Shown one piece after another: positions 51,127-60,411 of a stretch of DNA of 64,000 nucleotides. Each line of letters starts with the position of its first letter. Position 1 is the first letter of the stretch. A program made the position numbers and the translations under genes. The stretch comes from Pseudomonas indica NBRC 103045 (GTDB lineage: Bacteria; Pseudomonadota; Gammaproteobacteria; Pseudomonadales; Pseudomonadaceae). The stretch is taken from positions 1 through 64,000 of the forward strand of contig NZ_BDAC01000021.1 of NCBI RefSeq assembly GCF_002091635.1, written 5' to 3'. The notes beneath the pieces were generated by a model. That model was given only the letters and a program-made list of their open reading frames with translations, did no database searches and was not told the DNA's origin.

Positions 51127-52983
51127 ATGGCGCTCGCTGATCTTCCCCTCAGCCCCCTGGAGCGCGCCTTCGTCGACAGCCTGCAACGCCTCGATCCGCA
51201 GGCGGACGACGCGGTGCTGGCTGCCGCCGCACTCTGCTGCCAGGTGCTGGCCGAGGGCGATGTCTGCCTGCCCTTGGGGCGCCGCGCGGGCAAGCCCGCC
51301 TGGCCGGAAGCGGACGCCGGCTTCGTGCTGCCGCCTCTGGCGGCGTGGCGTGCGCACCTGGAGGCGTCGCCCTTGGTGGCCAGGCCGGGCGAGTTCGCCC
51401 CGCTGATCCTCGACCGTGACCGTCTCTACCTGGCGCGCTACCACGCTTACGAAAGCCAGCTCGCCGAACGCCTGTTGACACGGGCGGCGGACCGACCGGA
51501 GGTGGACGAAACGCTGCTGGCCGACTCCCTCGCCCGCCTGTTTGCCCGCAACACCCAGTCGCCGGACTGGCAGCGCCTGGCGGCGGCGCAGGCGGTTCGT
51601 CGGCGTCTGGCGGTGATTTCCGGCGGCCCCGGAACCGGCAAGACCACGACTGTGGTGCGCCTGCTCGCCGCCTTGCTCGAGCAACGCGGCGGCGAGTCCC
51701 TGGCCATCGGCCTCGCGGCGCCCACCGGCAAGGCGGCGGCGCGGATGGCCGAGGCGATCCGCAACGCCAAGGCCGAACTGCCGGTCAGCGAGGCGATCAA
51801 GGCGGCGCTGCCTGAGGAGGCGCGCACCCTGCACCGGCTGCTCGGCAGCCGCGGCGACAGCCCCCAGGTGCGTCACGACGCGTCCAATCCGCTGCCCCTG
51901 GACGTGCTGGTGGTGGACGAGGCCTCCATGGTGGACTTGGCGCTGATGGCCAAGCTGCTCGCTGCCCTTCCCCCCGCGGCGCGGCTGATTCTGCTCGGCG
52001 ACAAGGACCAGCTCGCCGCTGTCGAGGCCGGCGCGGTGTTCGCCGAACTGTGCGAGGGACGTGGTTTCGATGCACGCGCGGCGGCCGATCTGCAACGCCT
52101 CACCGGCCAGCCGGTGCCGGTGGAGAAGCCCCGTTCGAAGCTGGGCGATGCGGTGGTGCTGCTCACCCACAGTCATCGCTTCGCCGGCGATAGCGGCATC
52201 GGCGAACTGGCGCGGCGGATCAATGCCGGTGACGCCAAGGGCACCCAGGCCCTGCTGCGGGAAAACCGCGCCGACCTGGCCTGGAACGCCCATCCGACGC
52301 CTGCCGGCCTGCTGGAGCGACTGGATGCGGGCTATGCGCCGTATCTCGCCGCCGCCCGCCAGGGCGATCCGGGTGCTGCCTTCGCTGCGTTCAACACCTT
52401 CCGCGCCCTCACCGCCCAACGCGAAGGCCCCTGGGGCGTGGCCGGGATCAACGAGGCCCTGGAGGCGCGCATCAAGCGCCGTCTCGGTCTGGCCAGCCGG
52501 GAGCGCTGGTACCCTGGCCGTGCGGTGATGGTGCGGCAGAACGACTACGCCCTGGGGCTGTTCAACGGCGATATCGGCCTGTGCCTGCCGACGTCCAACG
52601 GCCTGCGGGTGTTCTTCGAGGGTGAGGACGGCTACCGGCCGTTCGCCCCGGCGCGCCTGCCCAGCCACGACAGCGCTTTCGCCATGACCGTGCACAAGAG
52701 TCAGGGCTCGGAATTCGCCGAGGTGCTGCTGGCACTGCCGGAACAGCCCAGCCCGCTGCTGACCCGCAGCCTGTTTTACACCGGCATCACCCGCGCCAAG
52801 CGCAAAGTGGAAATCTGGGCCCTGGCGCCCCGCCTGAGCGAAGCGGTGAACACCCGCGCCGAACGCGCTGCCGGTCTGGCCGAGCGACTGGGCGTGCCAC
52901 CAGCCGCCAGCGCCGAGCCAGTCGCGCCGGCTCCGCCGAAGCCTGTCGATCCGGCAGCCAAGGGGCAGTTGGACTTGTTCTAG
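51127..52983 (+). CDS. recD: RecD, exonuclease V alpha subunit
   Basis: 5'-3' helicase subunit of RecBCD, 618 aa from ATG 51127 (MALADLPLSPLERAFVDSLQRL). Walker A GGPGTGKTTT is near residue 170; motif II VVDEASMVDLALM, motif III GDKDQLAAVEAGAVF and the C-terminal TVHKSQGSEF follow. It is separated from recB by a REP pair, so it may be translated at a different level. It completes a full recCBD set. Confidence 0.95.
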   Translation: MALADLPLSPLERAFVDSLQRLDPQADDAVLAAAALCCQVLAEGDVCLPLGRRAGKPAWPEADAGFVLPPLAAWRAHLEASPLVARPGEFAPLILDRDRLYLARYHAYESQLAERLLTRAADRPEVDETLLADSLARLFARNTQSPDWQRLAAAQAVRRRLAVISGGPGTGKTTTVVRLLAALLEQRGGESLAIGLAAPTGKAAARMAEAIRNAKAELPVSEAIKAALPEEARTLHRLLGSRGDSPQVRHDASNPLPLDVLVVDEASMVDLALMAKLLAALPPAARLILLGDKDQLAAVEAGAVFAELCEGRGFDARAAADLQRLTGQPVPVEKPRSKLGDAVVLLTHSHRFAGDSGIGELARRINAGDAKGTQALLRENRADLAWNAHPTPAGLLERLDAGYAPYLAAARQGDPGAAFAAFNTFRALTAQREGPWGVAGINEALEARIKRRLGLASRERWYPGRAVMVRQNDYALGLFNGDIGLCLPTSNGLRVFFEGEDGYRPFAPARLPSHDSAFAMTVHKSQGSEFAEVLLALPEQPSPLLTRSLFYTGITRAKRKVEIWALAPRLSEAVNTRAERAAGLAERLGVPPAASAEPVAPAPPKPVDPAAKGQLDLF

Positions 52984-53068
52984 CGAACGCCCGTTACGTG
53001 TCGAACTTCTCGGCTCCGAGGTTTTTCCGTCTCCTCAGCGCGACCGTACGTTCACTCCGATAATCGGT

Positions 53069-53974
53069 TTAGCCCACCCATCCCATCACCAACGGCAGGC
53101 TGGCCGCGGCCAGCAGCGTTTGCAGGGTGATGATCCCGGCCATCAAATGACTATCGCCGCCGAGCTGGCGGGTCAGGACGTAGGCGGTAGGGGCAGTGGG
53201 CAGGGCGAAGAACAGGATCAGCAGGCTGCTTTCCATGGCCGGCAGGTGCAGCGCCAGGGCCACGCCGAACGCCAGGAGCGGCATGGCCAGCAGGCGCATC
53301 GCGCAGTTCCAGCCGAGGGCCGGGACTTCGCCGCCGAGTTCCTGCGGTCGCAGCGCAGCGCCGACGCAGAGCAGGCCGAGCGGCAGGCTGGCGGCGGCGA
53401 GCAGGCTGAGCAGGCGGTCGGTGCCGCCGGGCAGGCCGAGGCCGGAGAGGTTGACCAGCGCACCGGCCAGGCAGGCGAGGATCAGCGGATTCCTGGCGAT
53501 CGGCAGCAGCAACGAGCGGGCGCTGACGCCGCGCTCGGCGGTGAGCGCCCAGACCGACATCACGTTCACCGTCGGCACCATCAGCGCCAGCATCAACGCG
53601 GCCAGGGTCAGGCCCTCCTTGCCGAACAGGCTGCCCACCGCAGCCAGGCCCAGGTAGGTGTTGAAGCGCAGCACGCCCTGGGTGACGGCGCCGAAGCGTG
53701 CCGCCGACCAACCGCGCACCCGGCGGGCGACGAGCAAGGCGATCCAGGCCAGGCCGAGGGCAAGCAGGACTGCCAGGGCCAGGCGGGGCAGCGCGGGGTT
53801 GTCCAACGGAGCGGTGGCCAGGCTGCTGAACAGCAGGGCGGGGAAGAGAATGAAGTAGTTCAGGCGTTCGGCGCCCGGCCAGAAGGCCTCGCTGGGAAAG
53901 TCCCAACGGCGCAGCAGATAACCGCCGACGATCAGGGCGAACAGGGGCCAGAGGGCGAGCAGCAGGGCAGTCAC
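53069..53974 (-). CDS. AEC (auxin efflux carrier) family transporter
   Basis: 301-aa membrane protein with about ten hydrophobic segments, including the family pattern NPLILACLAGALVNLSGLGLPG and a pseudo-repeat in the second half (LPTAPTAYVLTRQLGGDSHLMAGI). Bacterial AEC proteins export or exchange organic acids such as malate; substrate not determinable. It runs convergently toward recD and is divergent from the GGDEF gene, with about 196 bp of non-coding DNA at its 5' side. Confidence 0.88.
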   Translation of the reverse strand: MTALLLALWPLFALIVGGYLLRRWDFPSEAFWPGAERLNYFILFPALLFSSLATAPLDNPALPRLALAVLLALGLAWIALLVARRVRGWSAARFGAVTQGVLRFNTYLGLAAVGSLFGKEGLTLAALMLALMVPTVNVMSVWALTAERGVSARSLLLPIARNPLILACLAGALVNLSGLGLPGGTDRLLSLLAAASLPLGLLCVGAALRPQELGGEVPALGWNCAMRLLAMPLLAFGVALALHLPAMESSLLILFFALPTAPTAYVLTRQLGGDSHLMAGIITLQTLLAAASLPLVMGWVG

Positions 53975-54170
53975 TCGGATTTCCAGGCAGGAGAGGAGGT
54001 CACATCTTGGTAGCTGACGCGCCCGTCGGCAAGACCGAAAGCCGGGTTGACCGCTCTAGGGCGGGCTATGCTGGCCGAGGCAGTCACGTTTCGTCGGATC
54101 GGGTGACCTAAAGCCTGAGCTGGAGATGTCGAAATGATATTATTCCTGGCGACCAACGAGTGCCCGCGCC

Positions 54171-55358
54171 ATGTTTGCCCAAGAAAGTCAGGTGGTTGAA
54201 GAATTTCTCCATACCCCGTACGGGCAGCAATTGCGGCAAGGTTTCCGTTGGCTGCGCTTTTCCTCTTCCCTGGAGCGCGAGTTCCGCGCCCAACTCAACG
54301 AGCAGTCGCGTCTTTCCCAATTCCTCGCCGGCCTACTGCTGACCCTGGTGGTCGGTGGCTATCTGTACATCGAGCAGGTCTTCATCGTTGCCTACCAGCC
54401 GGTGTGGCTGACGGAAGTGACACTGATCCGCCTGGCACTGATCGGCATCGGCGGTATGGTCCTGCTGATGAGCGGCAGTCGCCGTGGACGACGAATCGCA
54501 ACGAAGCTCTATCCGCTATTGCTGGTGGTAATCGGCGGTCTCGCCTCCCATGTCGATCTGCATTACGAAGCCAGCCGGCTGCCGCTGGTGCTGCGTTACG
54601 AAGCGGGGTTGTTGATCGTTTCGTCGTTCTTCTTTCTCGGCATCACGTTCTGGACGGCGCTGTGTTGCGGCCTGTTGATCATGTTGGTGGACGGCGTGAT
54701 GGCGCAGTGGCGGCTGGAAGGACCATTGCTGGCCGAGCACTGGATCGCCACCGGTTACTACCTGGTCCTTCTGTTCATCGGGGCGACCGGCCGCTTCGTG
54801 CATGAATTTTCCCAGCGCGAGCAGTTCCTCATGCGCAAGCTGCTCGGCTGGGTGGCCGAGCATGACGCCCTGACCGGCCTGGCGAACCGGCGCCACTACG
54901 ATTCGTCGCTGCGGGTACGCCTGTCGCAGGCGCGACGTGACCGGATGCCTATGGCGCTGCTGTTGGCCGATCTGGATGATTTCAAGGTCTACAACGATAC
55001 CCTGGGGCATCCGGCGGGCGATGAGCTGTTGCGGGTCTTCGGCGTGCGCTTCGCCGAATTCGCCCGGCGCCCGCTGGACGTAGCGGCCCGGACCGGCGGC
55101 GAAGAGTTCGCCCTGCTGTTGTACGACACCGACGAAGCGGGGGCCGAGGTCATTGCCGGGAACATCCTCAAGAGCCTGCGTGAAAATGCGCTGCCGCACC
55201 CTTCGGAATGGCCGCGCGGACCGTTGACCCTGAGCATCGGCGTTGCCGTCGCCAACGAGCGGGACACCGCCGAGACCCTGTACAAGCGCGCCGACACGGC
55301 GTTGTACCGGGCCAAGGCGGGGGGCAAGAACCGCTTCGTGCTCAGCTGGCTGCCCTGA
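54171..55358 (+). CDS. Membrane-bound diguanylate cyclase
   Basis: 395-aa protein. About six hydrophobic segments between residues ~45 and 215 form a sensor-like membrane domain with no recognised family. The C-terminal GGDEF domain carries LLADLDDFKVYNDTLGH, the A-site TGGEEF and an intact I-site RPLD five residues before it. Activity and product-feedback inhibition are expected. Start ATG 54171; other in-frame starts upstream are absent. Confidence 0.9.
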   Translation: MFAQESQVVEEFLHTPYGQQLRQGFRWLRFSSSLEREFRAQLNEQSRLSQFLAGLLLTLVVGGYLYIEQVFIVAYQPVWLTEVTLIRLALIGIGGMVLLMSGSRRGRRIATKLYPLLLVVIGGLASHVDLHYEASRLPLVLRYEAGLLIVSSFFFLGITFWTALCCGLLIMLVDGVMAQWRLEGPLLAEHWIATGYYLVLLFIGATGRFVHEFSQREQFLMRKLLGWVAEHDALTGLANRRHYDSSLRVRLSQARRDRMPMALLLADLDDFKVYNDTLGHPAGDELLRVFGVRFAEFARRPLDVAARTGGEEFALLLYDTDEAGAEVIAGNILKSLRENALPHPSEWPRGPLTLSIGVAVANERDTAETLYKRADTALYRAKAGGKNRFVLSWLP

Positions 55359-55365
55359 CTTCGGC

Positions 55366-55791
55366 TCAGCTTTCCAGGGTGGCGTTGAGGTTGATGCGTG
55401 CCTTCAGCAGCTTGGAGACCGGGCAGCCTTCCTTCGCCTGATTGGCGATCTGCTGGAACTGGTTGACGTCGGCACCGGGAATCTTCGCCTTCAGGATGAG
55501 GTCGACGGTGGTGATTTCAAAGCCTTCGCCCACCTTGTCCAGGGTCACCACGGCCTGCGTTTCGATACGCTCGGCGGTGAGTCCGGCTTGGCCGAGCATC
55601 ATCGACAGCGCCATGGAGAAACAACCGGCGTGTGCCGCGCCGATCAGCTCTTCCGGGTTGGTGCCCGGCTGGTCTTCGAAGCGCGTGTTGAAGCCGTAGG
55701 GGTTGTCCTTGAGCGCGCCGCTCTGGGTGCTGAGGGTGCCCTTGCCGTCCTTGAGATTGCCCTGCCAGACCGCCGATGCGTGCTTTTTCAT
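55366..55791 (-). CDS. osmC: OsmC-family peroxiredoxin-like protein
   Basis: Thiol-dependent hydroperoxide reductase, 141 aa from MKKHASAVWQGNLKDGKG. The two catalytic cysteines are in AAHAGCFSMALS and EGCPVSKLL. The N terminus AVWQGNLKDGKGTLST and NPEELIGAAHA fit the OsmC rather than the Ohr branch. It lies 7 bp from the convergent GGDEF stop. Osmotic or stationary-phase induction is known for the family; no promoter was identified here. Confidence 0.9.
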   Translation of the reverse strand: MKKHASAVWQGNLKDGKGTLSTQSGALKDNPYGFNTRFEDQPGTNPEELIGAAHAGCFSMALSMMLGQAGLTAERIETQAVVTLDKVGEGFEITTVDLILKAKIPGADVNQFQQIANQAKEGCPVSKLLKARINLNATLES

Positions 55792-55864
55792 GATGCGTCC
55801 TCCGCGCGGGTTGCGATCTGGTTCAGAGGCATTCCGCACGGGAGAGTTCAGTGCCGTTCGGCTG

Positions 55865-57814
55865 TCAGGGTAGTTCCAGCCCGCCACCGGCCTTATGCAG
55901 CGCGCGCAGGTGTTCGCCAAGGCGGGCCAGGTTGGCTTCGCTGGCTTCCAGCTCGCTGCGGCGCTCCGGCAACAGGAGCAGGCGCACCTCGCGGTCGAGG
56001 TCGTCGCTCAGCCGATGCAGCGTCTGCTGGCGTTCGGATGCCTCCGCTTCCAGGCGCTGCCATTCGCCGGCCTGGGGCAGGCCGTAGCCGCTGTCTAGCA
56101 TTTCAGCGGGGCGGCTGAGGAAGCCGCTGTTGGCGAGGATGCCTTCGAGGGTATCGCCGGCCTTGGCGAGAAGCTCGTCGTCGGCGGCGCGCGGGCCGAG
56201 GTAGCGCTGCTTGAGTTCGTCCTGGGCCAGCAGCAGTTGCCTGCGCAGGGCGGCTTGTTCCAAGAGGAGCAGGGCTGCCGAGGCGCGCAGGTCGGCATTC
56301 TCGAACCAGGGTCGGCGGCGCTCGGCGGGCAGGGCGAGCCACTCCTCGACGCGCGCCTGGGGCACCGCCAGGCGCTGGCGCAGTACGGCGAACATCGCCT
56401 GGTAGCGGTCACGGAAGGAGTCGAAGCGATAGCCCAGGCGCAGGGCCTCCTTGGGATCGTCGAGCACGCTACGGTCGGCCAGGCCGCGGGCGATCAGCAG
56501 GTCGAGCAGGCCGTTGGGCATGATGCTGTCGAGGCCGACCAACTCCGGGCGGTCGGTGCCGCTGCGCAACAGCTTGAGGGTCTCCACCGCGCAATTGTTG
56601 GAGAGGAAGTAATAGTCGCCGTCGTAGCTCCAGTGCAGCTCGGCTGCGCGAGCGACCAGCATGTCCTGTTCGGTGCGATTCAGGCGCAATGGGACCGAGG
56701 CCAGGCTGCGCATCTCCACCTTGGTGTATTCGTCGATCACCTGCGACAACGGCAGCACGAACAACCGTGAGGGGTAGACGCCGGTAAGGCCGTCCCAGCT
56801 GGACAGTTGCACATCGCCGACGAAGGCACGGTAGGACAGCACCAGATGGTGGTCGAGATCGAGCCGGCAGGCCGGGCCGCGTGGCCGACCGGGGGCGCAG
56901 ACCACCAGGCGCAGCATGCTGTGGCCCCAGCGGCTGACCCAGGCATCGTTGGCTTCGGCGAACAGGTAGTCCACTTCGTAGACCCGTTCCGGGTCCAGCT
57001 TGCCCAGCGGTACCCGGCCGAAATCACGCCCGGCGTTGAGGTAGGCGTAACCGTCCAGGCAAGTGTCACGGTCGACTGGAGACCAGCCGAAGTGTTCGCT
57101 GAAGTAGCGGTACAGGGACGGGCGGCGGCAGGCATAGCTCGGGTCGAGGAGGAAATACTCCATGTTCACCGCGACGAACTCACGCGGGTTGCTCAACTCG
57201 TAGACGTCCGGGCTGCGCGCGACCTGGCCGTTGTGCCGTTCGCGCTGGCCGCGGCTGCCGACGCGCTGCGGCCAGCCGGCCAGATCGAGCAGGCGTGGGT
57301 CGTCGCTGAGGGTGAAGCGGCGAGCGGTCTGGCCTCGGCAACGGTCCGGCAGGCCGACCGGGCCGAGATCGGCGGCCTGCCGGCGGCAACGCTGCAGGCG
57401 CTGCCATTCGCCATCGGGCCAGAGGCGGGCGCGGTCGTACAGGTGCGTGAGTTCGTGCAGCACGGTAGCCAGCAGCTCGCGGCGTACCGTGCCGTGGGGA
57501 CGGTTGGTGCGCTCGCGTGCGGCGGAGCCATCGACCAGGCCGTCGAGCAGTTTTGCGTTCAGCGCCAGGGCATCGAGGCGGGTGACCCGGCCGTAGCCGT
57601 TGTCAGGCAGATCGTTGCGCCAGAGGACCTCCACGCGGCGGTCGAGGCGTTCGACGAAGCGTGGCGGCAAGGCATCCAGGGCTTCGTCGAGCAGGGCCTG
57701 GCTGGCCTCGCGTTGTGCCGTTGTCAGGCCGTCGTCTTGCAGCTCCAGCCGCAGACCGGCCTGGAGAGGGCCGGCGACCAGCAGCAGGGTGGCGCAGAGC
57801 AGGCGCGAAAGCAT
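55865..57814 (-). CDS. DUF4105 exported protein with HELTH motif
   Basis: 649-aa exported protein. The signal peptide ends GPLQA-GLR near residue 19. An N-terminal region contains HELTH in LATVLHELTHLYDRA (around residue 120), a metallopeptidase-like zinc motif. The DUF4105 domain follows (~residues 285-420) with GHSMLRLVV and NCAVETLKLL, a Cys/His papain-like pairing described for LPS- or lipoprotein-linked enzymes. The C-terminal ~150 residues are helical coiled coil. Activity is unknown. Two DUF2388 genes lie upstream in the same direction. Confidence 0.82.
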   Translation of the reverse strand: MLSRLLCATLLLVAGPLQAGLRLELQDDGLTTAQREASQALLDEALDALPPRFVERLDRRVEVLWRNDLPDNGYGRVTRLDALALNAKLLDGLVDGSAARERTNRPHGTVRRELLATVLHELTHLYDRARLWPDGEWQRLQRCRRQAADLGPVGLPDRCRGQTARRFTLSDDPRLLDLAGWPQRVGSRGQRERHNGQVARSPDVYELSNPREFVAVNMEYFLLDPSYACRRPSLYRYFSEHFGWSPVDRDTCLDGYAYLNAGRDFGRVPLGKLDPERVYEVDYLFAEANDAWVSRWGHSMLRLVVCAPGRPRGPACRLDLDHHLVLSYRAFVGDVQLSSWDGLTGVYPSRLFVLPLSQVIDEYTKVEMRSLASVPLRLNRTEQDMLVARAAELHWSYDGDYYFLSNNCAVETLKLLRSGTDRPELVGLDSIMPNGLLDLLIARGLADRSVLDDPKEALRLGYRFDSFRDRYQAMFAVLRQRLAVPQARVEEWLALPAERRRPWFENADLRASAALLLLEQAALRRQLLLAQDELKQRYLGPRAADDELLAKAGDTLEGILANSGFLSRPAEMLDSGYGLPQAGEWQRLEAEASERQQTLHRLSDDLDREVRLLLLPERRSELEASEANLARLGEHLRALHKAGGGLELP

Positions 57815-57838
57815 GGGCGGGCTGCCGCGCCGGTTGGA

Positions 57839-58159
57839 TCAGCGGGCGAGGATGGCTTCGGCCAGTGCCAGATCGCTGGCGCCGCGTGCTTCCGGCACCT
57901 GGCTGCGGATGGCATCGAGGGCGGCTTCCAGGCGGGCGCCACGTATTTCACCCTGGCTGGCGACGAAGCTGGCGGCATCGTCGCGGGCCTCGACCACGAC
58001 TTTCATGTCGCGGATCGAGGTGGTGGTGTCGGAGGTGAAATCGACGGTGCGGTCCAGCGCGCGGACCACAATGTTGCTGGTGGCGACCAGCGTCTGCGCC
58101 TGGGCGGCGCCGACGGACAGGAACAGGGCGGTGGTAGCGACGAGCAAGGACGTGCGCAT
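57839..58159 (-). CDS. DUF2388 small secreted protein 1
   Basis: 106 aa with a signal peptide ending GAAQA-QTL near residue 22 and a compact DUF2388 domain. It shares the stretch ASFVASQGEIRGARLEAAL with the neighbouring paralogue at 58335, indicating tandem duplication. DUF2388 proteins are largely restricted to Pseudomonas and are of unknown role. The gene lies 24 bp upstream of the DUF4105 gene, probably in one operon. Confidence 0.85.
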   Translation of the reverse strand: MRTSLLVATTALFLSVGAAQAQTLVATSNIVVRALDRTVDFTSDTTTSIRDMKVVVEARDDAASFVASQGEIRGARLEAALDAIRSQVPEARGASDLALAEAILAR

Positions 58160-58334
58160 GGCGTTTCAACTCCAGACGAAACGGATTGGTTCATTGGACG
58201 GAAATCATCGGCCCCGGTTCGCTGGTGCGGCGAGGGGCCGATTCGGGCGGGAAGGCTAACGGAATGCGCGGCGGCCGGCCAGAGCGTCGAGTACGGGTGC
58301 GACGTGTCTGGCTCGTCGGGTGAAGGCGGGGCGG

Positions 58335-58652
58335 TCAGAGCGCCAGGATCGCCTGGGCCAGTTGCAGGTCGCTGGCGGACAGTTGGGGCGCCTGCTCGCG
58401 GATATGCGTCAGGGCCGCTTCCAGCCTCGCGCCACGAATCTCGCCCTGGCTCGCAACGAAGCTGGCCGCATCCTCACGTGCTGCGAGCACCACCTTGTCG
58501 TCGCGCAATGACGATGTCATGTCGGTGGAAGCCTGCAGCGACTCCCCGAGCGCCCCGACGACCGTGTCAGTGGTGACGATGAAGCTGGAAGCGGAAGCAG
58601 CGGTGGAAAGCGCCAGCAGAGTGGCAGCGCTGAACAGGCGGAGAGCAGCCAT
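58335..58652 (-). CDS. DUF2388 small secreted protein 2
   Basis: 105 aa from ATG 58652, which has GGAGT at correct spacing; the ATG at 58670 does not. The signal peptide ends ASAS-SFI near residue 24. It is a paralogue of the protein at 57839 with identical central segment and the same C-terminal AQAILAL/AEAILAR ending. It is separated from it by 175 bp. The region 58653-58938 (286 bp) upstream contains no gene; promoters for this gene and the divergent glycosyltransferase operon must lie there. Confidence 0.84.
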   Translation of the reverse strand: MAALRLFSAATLLALSTAASASSFIVTTDTVVGALGESLQASTDMTSSLRDDKVVLAAREDAASFVASQGEIRGARLEAALTHIREQAPQLSASDLQLAQAILAL

Positions 58653-58938
58653 GGTTGGAACTCCTTGCAAGGGCGGCGTCGCGATGACGTTGGATAGCCC
58701 AAGAGCTTAGTGCAAGCTGCCGCTTCGTCGCCAGACGAGGCATTAGGCCAGTCTTGGCCGGGACGAAACATTGTGTAAACTGCAGTCACTTTGAGTACGT
58801 TCTGTGGCTACCTAGTCCGGCCTTTTGTGAAGCTGCCAGGCTCAAATCCATCTTGGTACGGATGTACTCATCGCTATACCAATAACAAATACCGGGTCGT
58901 GTCGGCGTGCTCGATACCGGGAAGGGAGTCGTTCGAAC

Positions 58939-60411
58939 ATGATCATCCTTGTTGGATCGAAAGTTGATCAATCCAGTATTCGCAACTCCCTCGGTAAGCC
59001 CGAATACAGCTACTACTTCCTCTTGAAGGAGTTCCTTCCTGCACTGGAGCGCCTTGGCCGTGTGGTGCAGGTCCAGAGCCCGGAGGAAGTCGAGGTACTG
59101 TCTGCGCAGTACCGTGCCGTCGGCGAAGAGGTGGTGTTCTTCAGTTTCAGCCCTCCGCACCAAGTACCGCTCGGGGCAAGTTGCCCAACCGTCGTGGTAT
59201 TCGCCTGGGAGTTCGACAGCCTTCCGTCCTTCGAATGGGGCGGCAATCCTCAGAATGACTGGCGTTACACTTTTGCCCGTGTCCAGGGGGCTATTTGTAC
59301 GAGCGCGGAAACCGCAGGACTGGTCGAGACAGCTATGCCTGACTTTCCTGTCATGGCACTGCCTGCTCCAGTCTGGGACCGTTATGGGGACCTGGCGGTA
59401 GACGCACCGGCGGCGCTCGACGAGCGGCAGTTCCGGTTCGAGGGCATCGTCATCGATAGTCCGGCTCTAGGGTTATCCGCCGATGGACTGGTCCGCAAAC
59501 CCGTCGAGCCACTGCCGGAGCCGGTCTCCGTGCCGGTGACGTCAGTTCCGAGCCCGGGTCGTTTGGCCGAAGCCTGGATGTTGAGCAAGGCGTTGCTTCG
59601 CGGCTGGTGGCAGGAGTGCCGGCTACCACTGGAGGCTGCGGTCCCTCAGGTCGAATCCACCGAGGAGAATGTGGAAGAAGAGGTCTCCGAGTCGATCCAT
59701 CAGCCGGCTCTCCATCTGATCACCATCAGCGGAGTGGTTTACACAACCGTACTCAATCCGGCGGATGGCCGGAAGAACTGGGTTGACCTGGTCACCGCAT
59801 TCTGCTGGGCGTTCAAGGATGTCGAGGATGCCACGCTGATCGTGAAGATGACCCACCACGATCTCCAGTTCTATCGAGTGGTGTTGATGACCTTGCTTTC
59901 CCGGCTCGCACCTTTCCGTTGTCGGGTGATTGTGCTGCATGGCTTCCTCGATGATGAGCAGTACCGGCAGCTCATGTCGATCACGACCTACTATGTCAAT
60001 TCTTCGGCTGGCGAGGGCTTATGCCTGCCGCTCATGGAGTTTCTCAGCGCCGGCAAGCCGGCGATTGCGCCCGTCCACACGGCGATGGCCGACTATGTGG
60101 ACGATCGACTGGCATTCCCGCTGAAATCGTCTCCGGAACCGTTCTGCTGGCCCCATGATCCGACGGGTGTCTATGCCACTCACCGTCATCGCCTGAATTG
60201 GCAGTCGTTGATGGAGGCCTATCGCGAAAGCCATGAGGTCGCACGTCACGACTCGCCGCGCTATCGCGGCATGGCGCGTCACGCCTGCGAGCGGATGCAA
60301 TCGTTTGCGTCGGTGACGACGGTCGCGAGCCCGCTCGGGGCATTTCTGGAAGAGATCGCCGGGGGTAGTCAGGCGGCCGTTTCCTCGCAGAAGGACAGCG
60401 TGGCGATATGA
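58939..60411 (+). CDS. GT4-type glycosyltransferase A
   Basis: 490-aa glycosyltransferase of the GT-B fold. The N-terminal half has SLGKPEYSYYFLLKEFLPAL and VVVFAWEFDSLPS. The C-terminal donor domain has TTVLNPADGRKNWVDL, VIVLHGFLDDEQY and the nucleotide-sugar pocket SAGEGLCLPLMEFLSAGKPA. It is paralogous to the next gene, which it overlaps by 4 bp (ATGA). The acceptor and sugar are unknown; neighbours suggest surface polysaccharide or glycan synthesis. GC is lower than average. Confidence 0.85.
   Translation: MIILVGSKVDQSSIRNSLGKPEYSYYFLLKEFLPALERLGRVVQVQSPEEVEVLSAQYRAVGEEVVFFSFSPPHQVPLGASCPTVVVFAWEFDSLPSFEWGGNPQNDWRYTFARVQGAICTSAETAGLVETAMPDFPVMALPAPVWDRYGDLAVDAPAALDERQFRFEGIVIDSPALGLSADGLVRKPVEPLPEPVSVPVTSVPSPGRLAEAWMLSKALLRGWWQECRLPLEAAVPQVESTEENVEEEVSESIHQPALHLITISGVVYTTVLNPADGRKNWVDLVTAFCWAFKDVEDATLIVKMTHHDLQFYRVVLMTLLSRLAPFRCRVIVLHGFLDDEQYRQLMSITTYYVNSSAGEGLCLPLMEFLSAGKPAIAPVHTAMADYVDDRLAFPLKSSPEPFCWPHDPTGVYATHRHRLNWQSLMEAYRESHEVARHDSPRYRGMARHACERMQSFASVTTVASPLGAFLEEIAGGSQAAVSSQKDSVAI

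Noticed and set aside
53005-53035. GAACTT with TCCG 17 bases later, resembling an AlgU promoter downstream of recD
   Set aside because: The -10 match is poor and the next plus-strand gene starts more than 1 kb away.
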